From: Hymenobacter telluris
Lineage (GTDB): Bacteria > Bacteroidota > Bacteroidia > Cytophagales > Hymenobacteraceae
Assembly: GCF_017313265.1 (NCBI RefSeq)
Contig: NZ_JAFLQZ010000006.1
Location: 225,971-289,970, forward strand
Direction: 5' to 3'
DNA: 64,000 nt
Shown: piece after piece, positions 50,349 through 57,792 of the stretch
How the letters are laid out: each line of letters starts with the position of its first letter
How positions within the stretch are numbered: position 1 is the stretch's first letter
Notes under the pieces: generated by a model
Database searches by the model: none
The model's input: the letters and a program-made list of their open reading frames with translations, nothing else
What the model was told of the DNA's origin: nothing
Made by a program: the position numbers and the translations under genes

Positions 50349-51446
50349 ATGTCCGCCACGCCAACCGAGAACCTGCTCCGCCCGCACGCCGAAGTGCTAT
50401 ATGCCGAAGAACTAGCCGCGCTGGCTGCGGTTGACGACCGGCCCAAGCCCACCAACTGGCAACTCTCGCCATGGGCGGTGGTCACCTACCTGCTGGGCGG
50501 CAAGCTCGACAACGGGTTTGAAATCGAGCCGAAGTACATCGGGCAGCGGCGGCTGATGGAAATTGCCGTGGCCACCCTCGCCACCGACCGGGCGTTGCTG
50601 CTGCTGGGGGTGCCGGGCACGGCCAAAAGCTGGGTTTCCGAGCATCTGGTGGCGGCCATCAGCGGGCACTCCAACCTGCTGGTGCAAGGCACGGCGGGTA
50701 CTTCCGAAGACGCCATCCGCTACTCCTGGAACTACGCCCGCCTGATTGCCGAAGGTCCGTCATTGGGTGCGTTGGTGCCCTCGCCGCTGTTTAAGGGCAT
50801 GCAGGAAGGCAGCCTCGTGCGCCTCGAAGAACTCACCCGCATTCCTTCCGACGTGCAGGATACGCTCATCACTATGCTCTCGGAAAAGGTGCTGCCCATC
50901 CCCGAACTCGCCACCGAGGTGCAGGCCGCGCGCGGTTTCAACGTCATTGCCACCGCCAACGACCGGGATAAGGGCGTAAATGAGCTGAGCAGCGCCTTGC
51001 GCCGGCGCTTCAACACCGTGGTCTTGCCCCTCCCCACCGACCTGAGCGAGGAAGTGCGCATCGTGCAAACCCGCGTGGCCAAGCAGGGCAAGGCGCTCCA
51101 GTTACCGGTGGAAGCGCCTGCCGTCGAGCAAATCAACCGCCTCGTGACCATCTTCCGGGAGTTGCGCAGTGGCGTGACCGAGAACGGCAAAACCAAGCTC
51201 AAAAGCCCCAGCGGCACCCTGAGCACCGGCGAAGCCATATCCGTGATGAACAGCGGCCTGGCCCTGGCCGCCTACTTCGGCGACGGTAGCCTCCGCGCCC
51301 ACGACCTAGCCGCCGGCCTCACCGGCGCCGTGGTGAAAGACCCCGTGCAGGACCGCACCGTCTGGCTGGAATACCTGGAAACCGTAGTGAAAGAGCGCGA
51401 CGGCTGGAAAGATTTGTACCGCGCCTGCCGGGAGGTGGTGGAGTAG
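50349..51446 (+). CDS. MoxR-family AAA+ ATPase
   Basis: 365 residues. Walker A is GVPGTAKS (87-94); the Walker B position reads LVRLEEL (156-162), with Glu in place of the usual Asp, a form seen in this cluster-type of MoxR; sensor 1 Asn is in VIATANDRDKGVNELSSALR, with arginines at RRRF as finger. The N-terminal 60 residues and C-terminal helical lid complete the protein. MoxR ATPases remodel or insert metal/cofactor into partner proteins, usually together with a von Willebrand A protein. It follows DUF5691 and should be cotranscribed. Confidence 0.9.
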   Translation: MSATPTENLLRPHAEVLYAEELAALAAVDDRPKPTNWQLSPWAVVTYLLGGKLDNGFEIEPKYIGQRRLMEIAVATLATDRALLLLGVPGTAKSWVSEHLVAAISGHSNLLVQGTAGTSEDAIRYSWNYARLIAEGPSLGALVPSPLFKGMQEGSLVRLEELTRIPSDVQDTLITMLSEKVLPIPELATEVQAARGFNVIATANDRDKGVNELSSALRRRFNTVVLPLPTDLSEEVRIVQTRVAKQGKALQLPVEAPAVEQINRLVTIFRELRSGVTENGKTKLKSPSGTLSTGEAISVMNSGLALAAYFGDGSLRAHDLAAGLTGAVVKDPVQDRTVWLEYLETVVKERDGWKDLYRACREVVE

Positions 51447-51467
51447 AATTCACTGATTCGCCCGGCC

Positions 51468-51500
51468 GTCATGCTGAGTGCAACGAAGCATCTCGCTCGC
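51468..51500. repeat. Half copy of the GTCATGC repeat
   Basis: A single arm resembling the element at 36165-36260 (gtcatgctgagtgcaacgaa then gcatctc) with no second arm nearby. It lies just after the MoxR stop, before the two orphan genes. Confidence 0.6.
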
Positions 51501-51523
51501 ATTTTCACTCTTCTTCTTACGCA

Positions 51524-52117
51524 ATGCAATTCTTACGCACCAATAAAAATCTACTTCCACTTGTTCTGCTGGCAGTAGTTAGTGTGTACACTGTTCTTCA
51601 GGTACTAACTGTACCCGTTTACCAAGATGGAGAAGCCTATCAGCGGGCTTTTACACTCGCGCACTATGGTGCCTTTGTGGCACTACTGCTGAACTTGTTG
51701 GCGTACTTCTTTCGGCGCCAACTTTTTAAGCCCCTGCTGTTGCTGACACTGGCACTAACACTGCTAGGCATTATCAATTTCTTGCCGGATTCCGTCAAAT
51801 TCAATTTTGGTTTTGGCGACGTTGGAGTAGGTTTTTCTATCCTAGGCTTGTCTTTAGTGCTTCTGTACTATTTCCTGAATAAACCAGCCGCTCATGCTTT
51901 CATCAACCAGCATATTATTCCTACGCCGACGCCCGAGAAAGCCAGCCAGCGGCGCCGGGAAAGCATCGACCAGTTCAAAAAAACTTTTGCCCGCAAGTCA
52001 GATGAGCACTTACTCCTGATGCTGCAAGGAAGAAAAGTTGTTGCTGCTGCCCTAGTGGCCGCGCAGGAACTATTGCAGGAGCGGCAGGCAACCACAGCAG
52101 GAAATTCCGCGGGTTAA
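51524..52117 (+). CDS. Orphan membrane protein, four TM helices
   Basis: 197 residues. Four hydrophobic segments (LLPLVLLAVVSVYTVLQVLT, then LAHYGAFVALLLNLLAYFFR, PLLLLTLALTLLGIINFLPD, and GVGFSILGLSLVLLYYFLNK) precede a basic cytoplasmic tail (RRRESIDQFKKTFARKSDEH). Base composition is lower in GC than the cluster around it. No family recognised. It separates the ATPase from DUF5682 and is not a usual member of this cluster. Confidence 0.7.
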   Translation: MQFLRTNKNLLPLVLLAVVSVYTVLQVLTVPVYQDGEAYQRAFTLAHYGAFVALLLNLLAYFFRRQLFKPLLLLTLALTLLGIINFLPDSVKFNFGFGDVGVGFSILGLSLVLLYYFLNKPAAHAFINQHIIPTPTPEKASQRRRESIDQFKKTFARKSDEHLLLMLQGRKVVAAALVAAQELLQERQATTAGNSAG

Positions 52118-52126
52118 TTTTTTACT

Positions 52127-52510
52127 ATGAGTGAGGATTCTTCTTACTGGACGGCCGTTGCCAACGTGGTTGCGGAGCGCCCCTATGGGCCAGGCGGCTT
52201 GGAAACTCGCAGCGGAACCAAGCATTTTCAGCCCGGGGCTAAAGTTTACATCATTGACTGGTTTCCAGGCATGTGTGACGCAGTGACGGTCATTGGGCAC
52301 CACCGCAAGTCTCACCAGCTTATGAAGCTAGTGATGCGCGTAAACACGCTAGAGCAGTTTCGTCCGAAGGTCTGCTACTCCCCGGCGGTCCACAGCTTGA
52401 TTGCAGAGCATTTTGCCACTGAAGGTGGTCCACACCGACTGACCAAGGAGTTTGCCGAATACTTATGTGAGGTTTTACCAACCTGGAAGACCCCTCAGCA
52501 ACATCCGTAG
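52127..52510 (+). CDS. Orphan hypothetical protein
   Basis: 127 residues, no signal peptide. It has a compact core (FQPGAKVYIIDWFPGMCDAV, then TVIGHHRKSHQLMKLVMRVN) and an acidic helical tail (LTKEFAEYLCEVLPTW). It starts 9 bases after the membrane protein and ends 6 bases before the DUF5682 start, so translation is likely coupled along the operon. AT-richer than the cluster. Family not recognised. Confidence 0.7.
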   Translation: MSEDSSYWTAVANVVAERPYGPGGLETRSGTKHFQPGAKVYIIDWFPGMCDAVTVIGHHRKSHQLMKLVMRVNTLEQFRPKVCYSPAVHSLIAEHFATEGGPHRLTKEFAEYLCEVLPTWKTPQQHP

Positions 52511-52516
52511 ATACTC

Positions 52517-54886
52517 ATGCCCACGCCTGACCTCCGCCTTTTCGGTATCCGCCACCACGGCCCCGGCAGTGCCGCCAGCCTGCGCCACGCCCTCGACGAG
52601 TTCCGGCCCGACATCGTGCTGCTGGAATGCCCCGCCGATGGCGAAGCCGCCGTGCAAACCATCATTCAGCACCCCGATCTGCGGATGCCGGTGGCGCTGC
52701 TGCTCTACAATCCCAAGCAGTACCAGCAGGCCTCGTTTCTGCCCTTCGCCACGTTCTCGCCCGAAACGCAGGTGCTCCGCTACTGCCACGAGCACGGCGC
52801 CCACCTGCGCTGCATGGATTTGCCGGCCGCGCTGCGGTTTGCCCTGCCGGATGCTGTGGAAGACGTGCCGGCGGGAACCTCACCCCCTAGCCCCCTCTCC
52901 CCAGGAGAGGGGGAACTAGCTACTAGTACTCCTTCCAGGGAAGAAACAGAACCAGCAGTAGAAATAGAGCTAGAAAATCAGCTGGAAACTAGTTCCCCCT
53001 CTCTTTTGGAGAGGGGGCTAGGGGGTGAGGTCCGCCGCGACCCTATTTCCTACCTCGCTGAGCTGGATGGCTACGACGACGGGGAACGGTGGTGGGAATT
53101 GCGCTTCGAGCACCACGCCGGCCACGCCGATACGTTTGGGGCAGTGCTGAACATGATGACGGCGTTGCGGGAGGAACTGGCCCTGCCGGAAAGCGAGGAA
53201 ACCTTGCTCCGCGAAGCTTTCATGCGCGAAACCCTACGCAACACGCTCAAGCAGGGCTACCAGCGCGTGGCCGTGGTCTGCGGGGCCTGGCACGCGCCCG
53301 TGCTGCACCCCGACCTGCTCAAGCGTGAAGACAAAGCTTTGCTCAAAGGCCTGAAGAAAGTACCCATTGAAGCCACCTGGATTCCGTGGACCTACGAGCG
53401 GCTCTCCTACAGCTCCGGCTATGGGGCGGGCGTGTTGTCGCCGGCCTGGTACGAGCTGCTGTTTACCGAGCCACATACCGAGGTGGTAACGCACTGGATG
53501 GTGCGGGCGGCGCGGCTGTTGCGCGGGCAGGATCTGGATGCCTCGTCGGCGCATGCCATTGAGGGCGTGCGGCTGGCCGAGACGCTGGCCGCCGTGCGGG
53601 GCCGGGCGCTGCCGGGTATCGAGGAGTTGCAGGAAGCGGCCGTGGCTATATTGGGTGGCGGCTACGAGGAAGCACTGAGTTTGGTACACCGCGAGTTGGT
53701 GATTGGGGTGCGCCTGGGCGAAGTGCCCGCCGAGCTGCCCGCCACGCCCTTGCAGCAGGACCTCACGCAGCAGCAGCGCCTCACCCGCCTCAAGCCCGAA
53801 GCCGCCACCCGCACCCTCGACCTGGATTTGCGCAAGGAGTTGGACCTCAGCCGCAGCCACCTGCTGCACCGCCTGCGCCTGTTGGAGGTGCCCTGGGGCC
53901 AGCCGCGCCGGGCGCAAGGCAAAGCCGGTACGTTCCACGAAATCTGGGAGCTACAATGGCAGCCCGATTACGCCTTGCACGTACTCGACGCCGGTCGGTG
54001 GGGCAATACCATTCTGGATGCCGCCGTGGGCCGCGCCCGCCAGCGCGCCAGCGAAGCTCCCGACCTGGAAACCGTGAGCAAGCTGCTGGAAGAAGCCCTG
54101 CAAGCCGAACTTGGTCCCGCCATAGCCGCCCTGGTAGCGCGCCTGGAAACCCTCTCGGCCGGCACCCGCGACGTAACGCATCTGCTGGCGGCTCTGCCGC
54201 CGCTGGTGAACGTGCTGCGCTACGGCAACGTGCGCCGCACCGAAACCGCTCAGGTGGCGCAGGTGGTGCACCACTTGGTGCCGCGCCTCTGCATCGGGCT
54301 GCCCCAGGCCTGCACCGGCCTCGACTACGACGCGGCCCGCCAGATTTTGCCTCGCATCGAAGGCACCCACCAAGCCATCCGGCTGCTTCAGGATACCGCG
54401 CAGGAAGTGGACTGGTACGACGCCCTGGCCGTGGTGTTGCGCAATCCCGCCAGTTCGGGTTTGCTAGCCGGTGCGGCGGGGCGCTTGCTGTTTGATGCCC
54501 ACCAGCTTTCCTCGGAAGACGCCGGCACCGCCCTCGGCCTGGCCCTGGCTCCTGCCCAACCCACCGCCTACGCCACCGCCTGGATTGAAGGCTTCCTCAG
54601 CGGCAGCGGCCAGCTCTTACTTCACCATCGTCCCCTGTTCGACCTGCTCGACCAGTGGCTTGGTGAGCTACACGAAGACACCTTCCGCGAAATCGTGCCC
54701 CTGCTGCGCCGCGCCTTCACCGACTTCAGCCAGCCGGAGCGCCGCCAAGTACTGGAACTGGCTGTGCAAAGTGGCAAGCCCGTGGCTGCGCTGGCCGTGG
54801 CCGAGGATTTCGACCTGGAACGGGGCCAACGGGTGCTGCCGGTGCTGCGGGAGTTGCTGGGATTTGTCGAGCCGGCAGCTGTTTAG
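52517..54886 (+). CDS. DUF5682 family protein (TIKI/ChaN-like N-terminus) with in-frame repeat
   Basis: 789 residues, no signal peptide. The N-terminus LRLFGIRHHGPGSAASLRHA and DIVLLECPADGE (Glu37) resembles the TIKI/TraB/ChaN metal-dependent fold; a second conserved piece is VAVVCGAWHAPVL near residues 250-262. The remainder is a long helical region (LETLAAVRGRALPGIEELQE, FDLLDQWLGELHEDTFREIV). Residues 121-172 come from an in-frame inverted-repeat element rich in Ser, Pro and Glu, lying between two conserved N-terminal blocks. DUF5682 accompanies SWIM/DUF5691/MoxR proteins, where a VWA protein normally also occurs. No VWA gene follows here. Function unknown; possibly a metal-dependent hydrolase controlled by the ATPase. 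Confidence 0.82.
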   Translation: MPTPDLRLFGIRHHGPGSAASLRHALDEFRPDIVLLECPADGEAAVQTIIQHPDLRMPVALLLYNPKQYQQASFLPFATFSPETQVLRYCHEHGAHLRCMDLPAALRFALPDAVEDVPAGTSPPSPLSPGEGELATSTPSREETEPAVEIELENQLETSSPSLLERGLGGEVRRDPISYLAELDGYDDGERWWELRFEHHAGHADTFGAVLNMMTALREELALPESEETLLREAFMRETLRNTLKQGYQRVAVVCGAWHAPVLHPDLLKREDKALLKGLKKVPIEATWIPWTYERLSYSSGYGAGVLSPAWYELLFTEPHTEVVTHWMVRAARLLRGQDLDASSAHAIEGVRLAETLAAVRGRALPGIEELQEAAVAILGGGYEEALSLVHRELVIGVRLGEVPAELPATPLQQDLTQQQRLTRLKPEAATRTLDLDLRKELDLSRSHLLHRLRLLEVPWGQPRRAQGKAGTFHEIWELQWQPDYALHVLDAGRWGNTILDAAVGRARQRASEAPDLETVSKLLEEALQAELGPAIAALVARLETLSAGTRDVTHLLAALPPLVNVLRYGNVRRTETAQVAQVVHHLVPRLCIGLPQACTGLDYDAARQILPRIEGTHQAIRLLQDTAQEVDWYDALAVVLRNPASSGLLAGAAGRLLFDAHQLSSEDAGTALGLALAPAQPTAYATAWIEGFLSGSGQLLLHHRPLFDLLDQWLGELHEDTFREIVPLLRRAFTDFSQPERRQVLELAVQSGKPVAALAVAEDFDLERGQRVLPVLRELLGFVEPAAV
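52877..53031. repeat. Inverted-repeat element inside the DUF5682 coding sequence
   Basis: Left arm 52877-52920 and right arm 52988-53031 are inverted copies of about 44 bases with few differences; each arm has a hairpin (ccccctctcc then gagaggggg). The sequence is the same family as 37831-37991 between MerR and dprA. The 155 bases are read through without a stop in the DUF5682 frame. A frame shift by one base would be predicted from an exact 155-base insertion, so either the target site was duplicated or trimmed, or the edges differ slightly from my call. Confidence 0.85.
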
Positions 54887-54961
54887 AGAATTCTCCGGCC
54901 CTCAAGCTTCGCGGGGCGCGGCCTACCGGTTTGGCTACATTCTTAGCAACTTCGCCCGCCG

Positions 54962-57556
54962 CTACCTCACCAATTTCTCGGCCCGGAACAGGTCGTCGGC
55001 GGCTTGCAGGAGCTTGGCGCGCAGCTTGGGGTTGTACTGCGGGTGTGCGGCCAGAAACTCCCGCACGGTGCGGGCGGCAGTGGGCGTCTGGTAGAAACCG
55101 AGCGTGGCTTGCAGCCAGGAATACGGGAAGAAGATGTCGCCGGTCTGCTGGATTTCTTCGAGCAGCGCCAGGCTTTCGGGCAGGTACTTCTCGGAGGTGG
55201 CGGCGCGCAGCGGGTGGTGCAGATACCCCAGCGCCGAAACCACCCAAGCTTCTTTCTCGCGGTTCTTTTCGTCTTTCAGCGAGGCGAAGAAGGCGTCACG
55301 GGTGGCTACATCGGGGGCCAGGGCGGGCAGCAGGAACTGCAGGCGCTTTTGGCGGTCGGGGTTTTGGATGCGGGCGAGCTGCGCGGGCAGAATAGGCTGA
55401 GCAGCCGGGTAGTCGCGCACGGCTAAGGCCAGGGCCAGCGCGGTGTAGTCGTCCTCGGTGAGCTTGATGCCGGGGGGCGCCTGCTGCTGGTTCCAGATGG
55501 TATAGAGCCGGGTTTGCGCTTCCTTGGTCAGGGCCACCGATTGGTAGGCCTTGAACAGCAGCTTCTTGGAGTTGGACGCCGAATTTTGCTGCATGGCCGT
55601 CCACAGCTCTTTTTCCAGAGCCGGGGCCAGGGCTACACGCTCCGCAGGCTTAAGCAGCTTCCAGAAAATGTCGGTAGCCTGCCCAGTCAGCAGCTTGATA
55701 TTCAGCTCCTCTGGCTCCTTCGGCAGCACCTGGCGGTACACATCCAGCAGCTGGCGCGGTGCCAAGGTGCGGCCGTTGAGCATGTTTTCGTACAGGTTCA
55801 CGTAGGCGGCGGCGCGGGTGACGGAACTACGCAAGGCCACCAGCTCAGCCGCCGACGGGGCATCAACCGGGAACACGCCGTAGCCAATGCCCGTGGCGTT
55901 GAACACCACACGTTGCGGGTTGCCTGATACTTTCAAGGTTGCCTCTCTTTCCGTCATTTTCACGGTTCTTTCCTGCGTGCGCCCATCCTCAAACTCCAAC
56001 AGCACCGTAAACTCCTGGGGCCATAGGCGGGCTGAACCATCTTCGGCTTGCTGCGTGATTTCCAGCACGGTCTGCCCATCGTGCCCGCCGCGGCGGTAGC
56101 TGAACACCGGGCGGCCGGGCTGGTTCACCCACACCTGGTTCCAGGTTTGCAAATCGGCGGGGGTACGGGCGTCGAGAATGACAATGAGGTCGGGCCAGGT
56201 GGCGTTGCCGTAGGCGTACTTGCGCAGGTACTCCTGCAGGCCTTGGCGGAACGGCTCCTCCCCCATCAGCCGCTCCAGCTGCCGCATCATGATGGGCGCT
56301 TTGTGGTAGATAATGTTGCCGTAGAGCGAGCCGGCATCTTTCAGATTATCAAGCTCCTGCCGAATAGGATTGGCGCCAGCGGTGCGGTCTACACCGTAGG
56401 CAGCCGGGTAGTGGTCTACCACAAACTTGAGGTCGTAGTTGGAATTGGCAACGGCTATTTCAGTGATTTTATCGGCCATGAAGTTGGCAAACACCTCCTT
56501 CATCCACACGTCGTTGAACCATTGCATGGTTACCAGGTCGCCGAACCACATGTGGGCGGTTTCGTGGCTGATCAGGTTGGAGCGGGCTATTTTCTGGTCC
56601 TGGGTGGCGCCTTCGTCCAGGAAGAGCGTGCTGGCTTTGTAGTCGATGGCGCCCACGTGCTCCATGCCACCGTACTGGAAATCGGGCAGCGCCACGAAAT
56701 CGAACTTGCGGAACGGATACGGGATGCCGGTGTACTCTTCCAAGAATTTCAGCGCATCAGCGTGAATCTGGAAGATGGGGTTCAGACTGAGCTTCAGTTT
56801 GTTCTTGTCGGTTTCGCGGTGCAGAAACTGCATGTCGCGCCCCGCCATGCTGCGCGAAATGCGCGTGAACCTGCCGGCCGCAAACGAGAACAAATACGTA
56901 CTGATAGTATCGGACGGCGCGAAGCGGAGCGTCTTGTTTTCCGCCGTAACAGTGGAATCCTGCAAGGGGCCGTTGGCCAGAGCCTGCCAAGTTTTCGGCA
57001 CCGTCAGGGCCAGCGTGAACGAGGCCTTGAGGCTGGGCTGGTCGAACACCGGAAACACCGTGCGGGCGCGGTCGGGCACGAGCAGCGTGTACAGGTAGTC
57101 GTCGTTGCGGTTGAGGCTCTGGTTGCCGGCAATGAAGTGGATTTCAACCTGATTAGAGCCGGTTTTCAGGCTAGCCGCCGGCAGCACCAAATGCTCTTCC
57201 CGAAAATCAATGGCGGCGGATTTGCCATTGATGGTCAGGCTTTTGAGGCGGTCGGCTTGCTCCTTGAAATCGAGCTGCACCGGCTGGCGAGTGTCGGCTA
57301 GATGAAACGTAAGGGTTTCGGTGGCGGTAACGGGGTCGGCTTTACGAGGCGGCACGGTTAGCGCCAGCTGATAGCCGAGCCGGGAAATGCGGCGGGCCCG
57401 GTCCTCGGCCAACTCCCGGCTCACGCCCGGCACCACCGCCACGGTGGCCGCCGGCGGCGTAGGGGCGTTGGTAACCGCTAAAGGCTTGGTGCAGGCCAGC
57501 AATGCTAGCCACAGTGAAAAACGGGCGCCGTGGGCGCAAAAGGCCGAAGTAGTCAT
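54962..57556 (-). CDS. M1 family zinc aminopeptidase, probable lipoprotein
   Basis: 864 residues from the ATG at 57556, giving a lipoprotein-type signal with the lipobox LLAC; a TTG or GTG 12 codons earlier is not needed. The exopeptidase motif reads YGGMEHVGAIDY (GAMEN-like) and zinc is bound by HETAH (about 331-335) with the Glu of KEVFANF 18 residues on. The N-terminal beta domain (TLTFHLADTRQPVQLDFKEQ) and the C-terminal helical ARM domain are typical. It probably trims peptides at the outer membrane or periplasm. Convergent with the DUF5682 gene; 75 bases lie between the stops. Confidence 0.93.
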   Translation of the reverse strand: MTTSAFCAHGARFSLWLALLACTKPLAVTNAPTPPAATVAVVPGVSRELAEDRARRISRLGYQLALTVPPRKADPVTATETLTFHLADTRQPVQLDFKEQADRLKSLTINGKSAAIDFREEHLVLPAASLKTGSNQVEIHFIAGNQSLNRNDDYLYTLLVPDRARTVFPVFDQPSLKASFTLALTVPKTWQALANGPLQDSTVTAENKTLRFAPSDTISTYLFSFAAGRFTRISRSMAGRDMQFLHRETDKNKLKLSLNPIFQIHADALKFLEEYTGIPYPFRKFDFVALPDFQYGGMEHVGAIDYKASTLFLDEGATQDQKIARSNLISHETAHMWFGDLVTMQWFNDVWMKEVFANFMADKITEIAVANSNYDLKFVVDHYPAAYGVDRTAGANPIRQELDNLKDAGSLYGNIIYHKAPIMMRQLERLMGEEPFRQGLQEYLRKYAYGNATWPDLIVILDARTPADLQTWNQVWVNQPGRPVFSYRRGGHDGQTVLEITQQAEDGSARLWPQEFTVLLEFEDGRTQERTVKMTEREATLKVSGNPQRVVFNATGIGYGVFPVDAPSAAELVALRSSVTRAAAYVNLYENMLNGRTLAPRQLLDVYRQVLPKEPEELNIKLLTGQATDIFWKLLKPAERVALAPALEKELWTAMQQNSASNSKKLLFKAYQSVALTKEAQTRLYTIWNQQQAPPGIKLTEDDYTALALALAVRDYPAAQPILPAQLARIQNPDRQKRLQFLLPALAPDVATRDAFFASLKDEKNREKEAWVVSALGYLHHPLRAATSEKYLPESLALLEEIQQTGDIFFPYSWLQATLGFYQTPTAARTVREFLAAHPQYNPKLRAKLLQAADDLFRAEKLVR

Positions 57557-57675
57557 GCGCCGCAAGGTCGGGCGAAAAACGGCGGCGGCCAACTGCCGGC
57601 CGGCGCGGGCGGGCTCTCAGCGAAGTGGACCGCTACAGAGGCCACGGCAGCTAATTCTTTCCGGCAAGTATTCCG

Positions 57676-57702
57676 TTGTTCTGTCCTGCTTCCGTATTTT
57701 TG
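57676..57702 (+). promoter_or_regulatory. Bacteroidota-type promoter for the histidine kinase
   Basis: TTG (57676-57678) is followed after 16 bases by TATTTTTG (57695-57702), a perfect TAnnTTTG. It would give a leader of about 85 bases to the GTG start at 57793. The rest of 57557-57675 shows nothing I can name. Confidence 0.45.
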
Positions 57703-57792
57703 ACGGTTGCCCCGGCCATATAGCACCGTTGAGCGGTTTATGCCAACTATTGGTGTTTCGCACTTCGGCTTTCGATTTCTTTTTTTCTTTTT

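Noticed and set aside
54471..55094. A plus-strand frame extending past DUF5682 that could be the missing VWA gene.
   Set aside because: It overlaps DUF5682 in another frame, then runs antisense to the M1 peptidase; there is no MIDAS motif (DxSxS).
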